Shown one piece after another: positions 8,763 through 16,349 of a stretch of DNA of 64,000 bases. The notes under the pieces are model-generated. The model ran no database searches. It worked only from the letters and a program-made list of their open reading frames with translations, and was not told where the DNA came from. How positions within the stretch are numbered: the stretch's first letter is position 1; each line of letters opens with the position of its first letter. A program made the translations under genes and the position numbers. Source of the DNA: CAZQRP01 sp964596125 (GTDB lineage Bacteria > Chloroflexota > Dehalococcoidia > GIF9 > UBA5629); assembly GCA_964596125.1 (NCBI GenBank), contig CAZQRP010000001.1, positions 248,001-312,000 on the forward strand, written 5' to 3'.

Positions 8763-11482
8763 AAGGTAACAGGCTCCTTCTCCATCCTGGCAAGCTTAAT
8801 ACAGGCTAAAGCGGCTGCAGCGCTTGCCTGTGCAACCGTATCAGAAATATCCTTGGGGCCCTGGCAACACCCGGCCATATATATTCCGTCGGTCTCACAT
8901 TCGACGGCCTTCAGCTTCGGATGTGCCTCCTGGAAAAAGCCGTCAGGTCCGGTAGAAATAGTGAGCGTTTTCGCCAGCTCTTCCGCTTCGTTTCGCGGTC
9001 GTAGACCTGTTGCCAACACAACCAGGTCGGCTTCCTCTTCGTATACTTCTCCCAGCAGTGTATCTTCAGCTTTTACTATGAGCTTGTCCCCTTTCCTGTA
9101 GACCTCGGAGATAACTCCCCGACGGTATAGTACTCCCTCCCTCTGTACTCGTTCATAGAACTCCTCATATCCCTTGCCGTATGCTCTGATGTCGATATAG
9201 CACACCGTAACCCTGGTATCAGGTAATTTAGATTTTATATACCATGCCTGCTTTGCAGTGGACATGCAACATACCCGGGAGCAGTAGTCAACATTGACAC
9301 TTTTATCCCTTGAACCGACACATTGAACGAATACTACACTCTGTGGTTCCTTACCGTTTATTACAATCTTGCCTTCGGTAGGTCCTCCGGCCTGGTCAAG
9401 TCTTTCAAGCTCGAGTCCGGTAATGACATTGGGATAAAGTCCATAGCCGTACTCCGGCTTCAGACTCAGGTCAAACGTGTCGTACCCGGTGGCGATGATT
9501 ATGGCACCTACCTTTCTTTCCTGGTATTCTTCTGACATCCCGTGATTAATTGCCTCAGGATCACAGACCCCTTCACATTCATAACACTCAAAGCAGCCCT
9601 CTATTTGTGATGCCAGACAACGTCCGGCCTCCTCTTGTGCCTCTTTGGCAGAGTAACCTTGCTCGACCTCGCTGAAGGCGAGCGTCCGCTTTTCCGGTTC
9701 CAATTTTTGCAGTTTCACCCGTTTCTTAGAGGGAAAACGCTCTTTGGCAGCCGTCAGTTTGGCATCAATGAGTTTTTCCGGAATAGCTTTCGCCTCTTCT
9801 GGTGCCGGAGGCATTCCCTTTAAATATCTATCTATGGAGCAGGCTGCTTTCTTGCCGGCAGCTATGGCAGTAATGACCGTATCAGGGCCACTGACCACAT
9901 CTCCACCGGCAAAAACACCATCCCTGTTCGTGGCTAACGTAGCTGTATCAACGGAGATTGTGCCCGTCTCCGTTACCTCAAATCCCGACTGTTCAATAAA
10001 TTCGAGGTCCGGTACCTGACCTAAAGCCGGTATAACAGTATCAGCATCGATAACAAACTCGGAACCCTTGATAGGAACAGGGCGACGCCTGCCGCTGGAA
10101 TCTGGTTTGTCCAGCTTCATCCTGACGCATTCTACGCTGGTCACCTTACCATCTCTGGAGATTATCTTGGTTGGCGCCGCCAGGAACATGATTTCAACGT
10201 TTTCTTCTGCGGCTGCTTCAACCTCATCAGTAACCGCCGGCATTTCCTGGCGTGAACGACGATACAGTATGGTAACCGATTCAGCACCCAGGCGCTTTGC
10301 CACCCTTGAAGCATCGATAGCTGTATTGCCGCCACCGATAATCACTACCTTTTTGCCAATTTCGGCTTTGCTACCCATATTGAAGCTGTAGAGAAAATCG
10401 ACGGCATTGATAACTCCGGAAACGTCTTCACCTTCGATTTGTTGCTTTACGTTGTTATGGGCACCGGTCGCAATAAAGACCGCCTGGTATGAGTCCTGTA
10501 GTTCCCTCAGTGTTATGTTTTTTCCTATTCTTACACCGGTCTTAATCTCAACACCTAACCTCTCGATGTAGTGTATCTCACCCTTGAGTATATCCCTGGG
10601 CAGACGGTATTCGGGAATACCAACCCGGAGCATACCGCCCGGCTCAGGGAGAGCTTCAAATATGGTAACCTCATAACCCAGCAATGCAAGATCATTTGCC
10701 GCGGCCAGACCTGCCGGTCCGCTGCCAATAATGGCAACCCTCATGCCATTTTTAGTAATGGCAGGGACTTCCAGTTTCTCAATATCTACCTGGTCTGCAG
10801 CATATCGTTTCAGGGCGGCAATCGCCAGGGGGTCGTCGATCTGTCCACGGTTACACGCCTGCTCACAGGGATGGTAGCATACCCGGCCGCAAATACCGGG
10901 AAGCGGGTTCGTTCTTCTGATAAGCGTATAGGCTTCCCGGGCTCTACCTGCTACAATCAAAGCGAGATAGCCCTGGACATTTGTGGAGATAGGACAGGCT
11001 GTCTTACAGGCCGCTTTGCAGGGTTGTACTTCCCTCTTATCGATTGTATATTTAGCCGGTACCGCCTGGGGAAAGGGAATGTAAGCCGCTCTTCTTATGC
11101 TTAAACCCATGTCCCATTCGCTGGGAACAATGGCCGGGCAGACGTTGGCGCATTCTCCGCACCCGGTGCACTTATCCAGGTCGATATATCGTGGTTTTTT
11201 CTTTATTCTTACTGAAAATCCAGCACCGCTTCTGGTCACGCTCTCTACTTCAGAATACGTCATTAGCTCGATATTCGGGTGTGACCCGACTTCCACCATC
11301 TTTGGAGTACCGATACATTGGGGGCAATCGAGCGTAGGAAAGACTTCGGAAAACTGCAGCATATGTCCCCCGATAGTGGGGCTCTTTTCCACCAGGACTA
11401 CTTTAAATCCGGCGTTGGCGATATCTAAAGCAGACTGCATACCGGCGATACCGCCGCCTATTATCAATGCGCGGGAATTCAT
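8759..11482 (-). CDS. HdrA with internal GltD/NfnB-like oxidoreductase domain
   Basis: 907 residues. The N-terminal 140 residues are HdrA: IIGGGIAGM at 7-15, the C-x2-C pair in LDCPQC, and CTGCGECANVCP. The chain then switches at about residue 150 to a glutamate-synthase small-subunit/NfnB-like module: cysteine-rich CKAACKTACP and CGRVCYHPCEQACNRG, an FAD site (IIGSGPAGLAA), an NAD(P)-binding site (VIIGGGNTAID), and AGGDVVSGPDTV near 535. After a linker it returns to HdrA (CFECYECEGVCDPEAI, FVQCVGSRD, CSRVCCMSTAKQA). The C-terminal ferredoxin domain is missing. The GltD part should let this HdrA exchange electrons with NAD(P)H directly. It lies between an HdrD-like gene and a normal HdrA in one operon. 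Confidence 0.9.
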   Translation of the reverse strand: MNSRALIIGGGIAGMQSALDIANAGFKVVLVEKSPTIGGHMLQFSEVFPTLDCPQCIGTPKMVEVGSHPNIELMTYSEVESVTRSGAGFSVRIKKKPRYIDLDKCTGCGECANVCPAIVPSEWDMGLSIRRAAYIPFPQAVPAKYTIDKREVQPCKAACKTACPISTNVQGYLALIVAGRAREAYTLIRRTNPLPGICGRVCYHPCEQACNRGQIDDPLAIAALKRYAADQVDIEKLEVPAITKNGMRVAIIGSGPAGLAAANDLALLGYEVTIFEALPEPGGMLRVGIPEYRLPRDILKGEIHYIERLGVEIKTGVRIGKNITLRELQDSYQAVFIATGAHNNVKQQIEGEDVSGVINAVDFLYSFNMGSKAEIGKKVVIIGGGNTAIDASRVAKRLGAESVTILYRRSRQEMPAVTDEVEAAAEENVEIMFLAAPTKIISRDGKVTSVECVRMKLDKPDSSGRRRPVPIKGSEFVIDADTVIPALGQVPDLEFIEQSGFEVTETGTISVDTATLATNRDGVFAGGDVVSGPDTVITAIAAGKKAACSIDRYLKGMPPAPEEAKAIPEKLIDAKLTAAKERFPSKKRVKLQKLEPEKRTLAFSEVEQGYSAKEAQEEAGRCLASQIEGCFECYECEGVCDPEAINHGMSEEYQERKVGAIIIATGYDTFDLSLKPEYGYGLYPNVITGLELERLDQAGGPTEGKIVINGKEPQSVVFVQCVGSRDKSVNVDYCSRVCCMSTAKQAWYIKSKLPDTRVTVCYIDIRAYGKGYEEFYERVQREGVLYRRGVISEVYRKGDKLIVKAEDTLLGEVYEEEADLVVLATGLRPRNEAEELAKTLTISTGPDGFFQEAHPKLKAVECETDGIYMAGCCQGPKDISDTVAQASAAAALACIKLARMEKEPVTL

Positions 11483-11574
11483 ACTATGTCACCCGTGTTC
11501 CTTAAAAAACGTTACGATACCTGCAGGATATAGTAATAGAGACTGATAATGAATTGAGTTTCGGCTCTACGAAT

Positions 11575-12693
11575 TTAAATCACCTGTATCAGCAGTTCTG
11601 CGATATCCTTGACTTCAACCTTTCCTTCGCAACCTGTAGTCTTGACCGCATCCTCCAAGTTTAACAGACAGAAAGGACAGGCAGTGGCTACAATATCTGC
11701 GCCCATATCCACCGCATCTCTGATTCTTATAGCCGCCAGACGTTCTTCTGAATCGCTCGCCTCCAGCCACATCCGGCCACCTCCTCCCTCGCAGCATAAG
11801 CTCCTCTCCCTGGAGCGGTCAAATTCGATAAATGTTATACCCGGAATAGCGTCAATGATAGACCGCGGCTCCTCGAAAATAGCATTCTGTTTACCTAAAT
11901 AGCATGGATCGTGGTATGTCACTACCTTGTTTAACTCGCCGGAAAAAGCGATGTCTCCGTTTCTGATCAGCCCTGCTATCAGTTGAGTATAATGCATAGC
12001 CTGGATCTCGTTGTCCCGGTACCTGTTCTTAAAAGCGTCATAGCAGTGCGGCGACGTGGTCACTATCCTGGATATGCCGTAGTTATGGAACAGCTTGAGA
12101 TTGTCCTCGACCAGCATTTCAAATAGACCCTCTTCACCCATTCTCCGCACTTCGCTTCCGCAACAGGTCTCCTCATTTCCCAGGATTCCAAAATCAGTCC
12201 CTGCTTTGGACAGACACTGTACTATGGCTTTAGCCACATCCTGAATCCTGGGATCATAGGATGCCGCACAGCACACAAAATAGAGCAGTTCCGCTTTATC
12301 CCCCCGGGAAAAGTCCCTGGTTTCGATTTCATTTGCCCACTCTGCCCTCCTGGTCCTGGTCTTCCCCCAGGGATTACCATGTTTAAACACACCCTCCAGC
12401 GCATCGATAGCGGTCTTCGGTATGTTCCCCTTCTCCACACGGGAAGACCGTATAGTAATGATTAATTCGTGGGGCTCCAGACCACGGGGACAGCGAATGG
12501 TGCAGGTCTGGCACGTTGTGCAGTCCCATAATTCATCAAGGTTATTAACAATATCTGAGCTTTCATCGAGCATTGCTTCACGCACTAACCGCCTGATATT
12601 GAGCGTACTTTTCGGTGAGACGGGGCAACCGGCCGTGCACTTGCCGCATTGAAAGCATTTGTGCAATTCGTATTTTTCAGCCAGGCTTTGCAT
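11575..12693 (-). CDS. HdrD-like (HdrC-HdrB fusion) iron-sulfur protein
   Basis: 372 residues. An HdrC-like N-terminus has CFQCGKCTAGCPV (residues 13-25) and CTTCQTCTIRCPRG (53-66); two CCG domains follow (CCAASYD and ETCCGSEVRR; YHDPCYLGKQ, LCCEGGGGRMW and ACPFCLLNLED). This layout is shared by HdrD, DsrK/TmcB and the BamD component of class II benzoyl-CoA reductase. It is probably the catalytic or electron-transfer partner of the two HdrA genes downstream. First gene of the - strand operon; GGAAAGAG lies just upstream of the ATG. A 92-base gap separates it from the HdrA-GltD gene. Confidence 0.9.
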   Translation of the reverse strand: MQSLAEKYELHKCFQCGKCTAGCPVSPKSTLNIRRLVREAMLDESSDIVNNLDELWDCTTCQTCTIRCPRGLEPHELIITIRSSRVEKGNIPKTAIDALEGVFKHGNPWGKTRTRRAEWANEIETRDFSRGDKAELLYFVCCAASYDPRIQDVAKAIVQCLSKAGTDFGILGNEETCCGSEVRRMGEEGLFEMLVEDNLKLFHNYGISRIVTTSPHCYDAFKNRYRDNEIQAMHYTQLIAGLIRNGDIAFSGELNKVVTYHDPCYLGKQNAIFEEPRSIIDAIPGITFIEFDRSRERSLCCEGGGGRMWLEASDSEERLAAIRIRDAVDMGADIVATACPFCLLNLEDAVKTTGCEGKVEVKDIAELLIQVI

Positions 12694-12706
12694 TTTCTCT
12701 TTCCAT

Positions 12707-12774
12707 CCCCGCTTATGAAAACTAATTATAACTCTAAAAGGGTATTATCAGAAAATCATGCTCATAAGTCGGGG
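12707..12774. promoter_or_regulatory. inverted repeat around hdrD-operon promoter
   Basis: Arms CCCCGCTTATGA (12707-12718) and TCATAAGTCGGGG (12762-12774) pair over 12 bp with a single bulged T. Between them the - strand has a perfect TATAAT (12730-12725). No good -35 is seen at 17 bases. The arms therefore flank the core promoter of the - strand Hdr operon, which begins at 12693. An operator for a dimeric or looping regulator is possible; a leader hairpin is less likely because the right arm lies upstream of the expected start of transcription. Confidence 0.35.
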
Positions 12775-12911
12775 CATTTGAGATAATCCGCTTGTAGTAT
12801 GGAACCGGTCAGTGCTGTGCTTCTCAACTGGCTAACATCCCACAAACAGCACCGCAGAAGTGTCAATGAGTACCGTTTCCGGATTTCCTTACTACGGTAT
12901 TCCGCAGGTGC

Positions 12912-12917
12912 TATAAT
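12912..12917 (+). promoter_or_regulatory. -10 box of FMN-reductase gene
   Basis: A perfect TATAAT lies 38 bases before the GTG start of the flavodoxin-fold gene, with a poor -35 (TTACTA) 17 bases upstream. The divergent Hdr operon uses the same intergenic region. Confidence 0.45.
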
Positions 12918-12954
12918 TTGACAACATAGACTATTTGAAGATAGGAGAAAAGAC

Positions 12955-13560
12955 GTGAAGATTTTAGGTCTATCATGCAGCCCACGGGTACAGGGAAACA
13001 CTGAACTATTGTTGAGGGAAGCACTCAATGGAGCGCAACAGGAAGGAGCAGAAGTAGAGCTTTATAGCGTTTCTGGTAAAGCTATAAGGCCCTGCGATGA
13101 CTGCAGAGCTTGCCGGGGGACAGGCGAATGCTATATCAAGGACGACATGCGGAATCTCTACGATAAACTACTGGAAGCAAACGGTATCATCTTCGGCACC
13201 CCGATATACTGCTATTCCATAACAGCTCAGGCTAAAACGATAATTGACCGGACGATTGCGTTGAACCATCCTGAGAAAAATTTGACCAACAAGATTGGAG
13301 GAATAGTAGTTGTAGGTGGCAGTCTCGGGCTTATAGATGCCGTGAAAGACTTGTATTTCTATATCGTTACTCGCCAGATGCTCCCGGCTAATTTTGTAGC
13401 TGCTTATGCCGGTGTCAAAGGTGATGTAAAGAAGTTGCCGCAGTGCATGAAAGCAGCTCATGACCTAGGACGGCAGATGGTCATGTTAGCTGCCAAGAAG
13501 TTTGAGTACCCCCGCGAAATTAAGAGGGCACACATAGCCTACGGGACCCACACCCGTTAG
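12955..13560 (+). CDS. flavodoxin-fold NADPH-dependent FMN reductase-like protein
   Basis: 201 residues of the iron-sulfur flavoprotein/NADPH-dependent FMN reductase family. The flavin phosphate loop is visible as LSCSPRVQGNTELLL (residues 5-19), followed by CDDCRACRGTGECYIKDDM, a compact cysteine motif found in iron-sulfur flavoproteins, and FGTPIYCYSITAQAK, the second FMN-binding loop. Probably a small soluble redox protein moving electrons between ferredoxin or NAD(P)H and an acceptor. The start is GTG with AGGAG eight bases upstream. It stands alone but is divergent from the Hdr operon, so a shared redox role is possible. Confidence 0.88.
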   Translation: MKILGLSCSPRVQGNTELLLREALNGAQQEGAEVELYSVSGKAIRPCDDCRACRGTGECYIKDDMRNLYDKLLEANGIIFGTPIYCYSITAQAKTIIDRTIALNHPEKNLTNKIGGIVVVGGSLGLIDAVKDLYFYIVTRQMLPANFVAAYAGVKGDVKKLPQCMKAAHDLGRQMVMLAAKKFEYPREIKRAHIAYGTHTR

Positions 13561-14098
13561 CGGCCAGGGGATTGAGGGTATAGCGGTTTCAACTGATAAA
13601 CTTATGACTGGCCGGAAATATTATACTCTATGGGGTAGGGTATATTAACTTGTTTGACGTGAATGTAGTGCAATGAAGGGCATTGTCAATATGGTCTGAG
13701 ATGATAATCTTTTACATCCATGCTACTAAGCCCATTAAACCCATAATAGAGTGGTCAGGTCAAATGAACTACAAAACAACCAAAAAGTTAATTAAGCAAT
13801 GATTGGGAATTAATCCCACCTCCTGAAGAAGTAATGAGAGTTAGAAAGCTTTGCCGAGCCACTTGCAGCAGGACTGGCTGGGTGGTTTTGATAGGCTGTT
13901 GCAACTGGTTTGTTATTACCGGGGACTATTGACTGTCAATTAAGCGATATCTTTGCAAACAGGCTCCCTTTAGCGTATAATGATTTTAATAGTGCAAGTT
14001 TAGGTTATTACAAGCTTCTTTGAATCCCACCAGATTTATTTTAAGTATTGGATGACCCGTAACTCTAACTAAAATTAACGAAAATAGGAGGTCATCCA
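13561..14098. other. intergenic region holding promoter and long leader of zinc-ribbon gene
   Basis: 538 bases without a convincing gene on either strand. The first 390 bases show nothing I recognise. The last 150 hold a good promoter and a leader of about 110 bases that can fold over the next start codon (separate entries). The long leader resembles cold-shock mRNAs. Confidence 0.7.
13953..13981 (+). promoter_or_regulatory. sigma-70-type promoter of zinc-ribbon gene
   Basis: TTGCAA (13953-13958), a 17-base spacer and a perfect TATAAT (13976-13981). Transcription would begin near 13988, leaving an untranslated leader of about 110 bases before the ATG at 14099. Confidence 0.7.
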
Positions 14099-14100
14099 AT
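14047..14100 (+). promoter_or_regulatory. start-codon-sequestering leader hairpin
   Basis: ATTGGATGACC (14047-14057) pairs perfectly with GGTCATCCAAT (14090-14100) over 11 bp with a 32-base loop. The right arm covers the end of the AGGAGG SD and the first two bases of the ATG. When folded, translation of the zinc-ribbon protein should be blocked. This could act as an RNA thermosensor, a protein-bound switch, or an autoregulatory site. Confidence 0.6.
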
Positions 14101-14287
14101 GAGTCATCAGGACAAATCGATCCAGTGTTCCGATTGTAAGGCTACGTTCACTTTCAGCGCCGGGGAACAAGAGTTCTTCAAATCTAAAGGCTTTACCAAT
14201 GAGCCTAAGCGTTGTCCCTCATGCCGTCGAGCCAACAAAGCGCAGCGTTCCGGCAGTGGAAACCACGGCTATAGTTCCAACTGGTGA
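14099..14287 (+). CDS. small zinc-ribbon protein
   Basis: 62 residues: MSHQDKSIQCSDC, a GEQEFFKSKGF middle and RCPSCRRANKAQR, ending in a basic Gly/Ser-rich tail. The two CxxC pairs (C10/C13 and C39/C42) form a treble-clef or zinc-ribbon site as in the zf-trcl type (probable zinc-binding domain) proteins. Such proteins are often found beside cold-shock genes and may bind RNA; the biochemical role is unknown. AGGAGG is seven bases before the ATG. Its mRNA leader contains an 11-bp hairpin over the start. Next on the strand are an RRM protein and a DEAD-box helicase. Confidence 0.85.
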   Translation: MSHQDKSIQCSDCKATFTFSAGEQEFFKSKGFTNEPKRCPSCRRANKAQRSGSGNHGYSSNW

Positions 14288-14422
14288 ACGTTTTGTGCCT
14301 TGTACGCCTCAAGCAGGGAAGATATAGAAATAACGTTTGAGCCTGTTGAAGGCAGACCTGTGTGTTGTAGTGGTTCCTCAAGTACAGTCAGAGTGAGCAG
14401 CTAATGCTCGTTTGCTCTTGAA

Positions 14423-14460
14423 GACATACACAGGCCGGGTATTCCTGTCCTGTGTATGTC
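14423..14460 (+). promoter_or_regulatory. 12-bp hairpin upstream of RRM gene
   Basis: GACATACACAGG (14423-14434) and CCTGTGTATGTC (14449-14460) form a perfect 12-bp stem with a 14-base loop, 39 bases before the RRM start. No U-run follows, so it is not a typical terminator; it may separate the zinc-ribbon and RRM messages, stabilise the RRM mRNA 5' end, or be an operator. Confidence 0.55.
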
Positions 14461-14499
14461 ACCAGAACAAGGACTACACAATTCAAAGAAAAGGGCGAC

Positions 14500-14826
14500 A
14501 TGAATATATTTGTGGGTAATTTACCGCTTGAGGTGACTGAGGATGAACTGCGACAGGAGTTTATGGCTTTCGGAGAAGTTACATCCGTAATCGTCACCAG
14601 CGACAGGTATATCGGTAGTGGCCAACTATGTGGATATGCCTTTGTTGAGATGGCGTCACTATCTGAAGGCGAAGCCGCAATTACAGGCCTCAAAGGTAAA
14701 AGACTGAGGGACCGGCTCATTAATGTTGTTGAGGCCCTCCCTCTTTCAGATGATAAAGATAATGGATTCCTCTATAGCAGAAGGATTGACCGCTTTAGTG
14801 GAAGAAGCAGAAAAAGAAGATACTAA
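14500..14826 (+). CDS. RNA-binding protein with one RRM domain
   Basis: 108 residues from the ATG at 14500 (MNIFVGNLPLEV). The single RRM shows RNP2 (IFVGNL, residues 3-8) and RNP1 (LCGYAFVEM, about 45-53), then a short basic tail rich in Arg and Ser. Bacterial proteins of this type (Rbp family) are cold-induced single-strand RNA binders. A longer reading from 14452 adds 16 unlike residues and overlaps the upstream hairpin, so the internal start is preferred. A 7-bp hairpin (TGCCTGC 14838-14844 with GCAGGCA 14857-14863) lies between it and the helicase gene. Confidence 0.9.
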   Translation: MNIFVGNLPLEVTEDELRQEFMAFGEVTSVIVTSDRYIGSGQLCGYAFVEMASLSEGEAAITGLKGKRLRDRLINVVEALPLSDDKDNGFLYSRRIDRFSGRSRKRRY

Positions 14827-14889
14827 ATCATTTGAGTTGCCTGCTATGTTTTACCTGCAGGCACCTCTAACTATTACTAAGGAGACTTA

Positions 14890-16110
14890 ATGAATTTCGA
14901 AACCTTTAATTTTCATCCGAGCATCATGGCCGGTGTACGGGCGCTCGGTTACGTTACACCCACACCGATCCAGGTCCAAGCGATCCCTCCGATCATGCAT
15001 GGCCGTGATGTTATTGGCCTGGCCCAGACCGGGACCGGCAAGACTGCAGCTTTTGTGCTGCCGATTTTGCAGCGTCTACTGCAGGGCCCACGTGGTCGCG
15101 TTCGTGCTCTCATAATCTCGCCAACACGTGAGCTGGCCGAGCAAACATGCGAGGCTATAAATGATTTGGGGAAACAAACCAGACTGCAGAGTATTGCCGT
15201 TTACGGTGGAGTGAGTATGGACCAGCAAGTTTACAAACTACGCAGGGGGATTGAAATAGTTGCTGCCTGTCCCGGCCGCCTGCTCGATCATCTCTGGAAG
15301 GGTACGATCAATTTATCCGATATAGAAGTACTTGTAATCGACGAGGCGGACCGGATGTTTGACATGGGCTTTCAACCCGATATCAGGAGTATTTTGAAGT
15401 GTATATTGCACCGGCGACAGACACTGCTTTTCTCGGCTACCATGCCCGATGATATCCGGCGTCTGGTGCAAGAGATCCTCCATGATCCGATCACAGTACA
15501 AGTTGGTCGCACGGTACCGGCAACCACGGTATCACATGCATTGTATCCTGTAAAGCAGCATCTCAAGATGGCCCTGCTAACGGAGATTTTACGTAGAACT
15601 AAAACAGAGTCGGTACTTATCTTTACACGCACCAGGCACCGCGCCGAGCGCGTTGCGCGGCAACTGATAAAAGCAGGCTATAATGCGACCTCATTGCAGG
15701 GTAACATGTCTCAGTACCGGCGGCAGGCCGTGCTTGATGGCTTCCGTGCTGGTTCATTTAAGATCCTGGTGGCAACCGACATTGCCGCTCGCGGCATCGA
15801 TGTTTTGGATATTTCACACGTCGTCAACTTCGACATGCCCGACAGTACGGACGCCTACATCCATCGCATTGGCCGTACAGGACGGGTTGGCAAAACCGGC
15901 GACGCATTAACATTGGTGACAAGTGAAGATGCTACCATGGTGCGTGCCCTTGAGCATCTTCTCAAAGCACCACTGGAGCACCGGACGCTGCAAAGCTTTG
16001 ATTACACGAGGTCTGCGCTGGACAACGAGCATATCCGCTTTCCGCGCCAATTACGACGGCGTACATTACTGGGTGAAAGGTTTGGTAACAAAATAGTAAC
16101 TGTTACCTGA
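14890..16110 (+). CDS. DEAD-box ATP-dependent RNA helicase (RhlE-like)
   Basis: 406 residues with all helicase motifs in order: Q motif (GYVTPTPIQVQAIP), motif I (AQTGTGKTAAF), Ia (PTRELAEQ), II (VIDEADRMFDMGF), III (SAT), IV (LIFTRTRHRAERV), V (ATDIAARGIDV) and VI (HRIGRTGRVGKTG). It ends soon after motif VI, like the short RhlE group. It unwinds RNA at the cost of ATP and is probably used for RNA remodelling at low temperature or in ribosome assembly. AAGGAG lies before the ATG. The neighbours (zinc ribbon, RRM) support a cold-shock type cluster. Confidence 0.95.
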   Translation: MNFETFNFHPSIMAGVRALGYVTPTPIQVQAIPPIMHGRDVIGLAQTGTGKTAAFVLPILQRLLQGPRGRVRALIISPTRELAEQTCEAINDLGKQTRLQSIAVYGGVSMDQQVYKLRRGIEIVAACPGRLLDHLWKGTINLSDIEVLVIDEADRMFDMGFQPDIRSILKCILHRRQTLLFSATMPDDIRRLVQEILHDPITVQVGRTVPATTVSHALYPVKQHLKMALLTEILRRTKTESVLIFTRTRHRAERVARQLIKAGYNATSLQGNMSQYRRQAVLDGFRAGSFKILVATDIAARGIDVLDISHVVNFDMPDSTDAYIHRIGRTGRVGKTGDALTLVTSEDATMVRALEHLLKAPLEHRTLQSFDYTRSALDNEHIRFPRQLRRRTLLGERFGNKIVTVT

Positions 16111-16281
16111 ACGAGGCGAAAACGCTACCTTGATTGATGGAGACCAGGAGTAATAAATTCTCATTTCGCACCTTGTGATAGCTGTTACCATAGAAAAGAG
16201 CTATGTCACTAGATATGCCCCTCGCCAAGAGAATGAACTGGCATTTGAATTTTCCGGACCTACTACTGCCTGTTCTGGCAA

Positions 16282-16310
16282 TTGATGTGACATGACATCG
16301 AGCGTATAAT
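16282..16310 (+). promoter_or_regulatory. promoter of typA
   Basis: TTGATG (16282-16287), a 17-base spacer, and a perfect TATAAT (16305-16310), 40 bases before the ATG. The spacer contains GATGT/ACATC repeat halves that may be an operator. Confidence 0.6.
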
Positions 16311-16349
16311 GCTGACCGGTATACGTTTCAAACAAGACTGAATAGAGGT

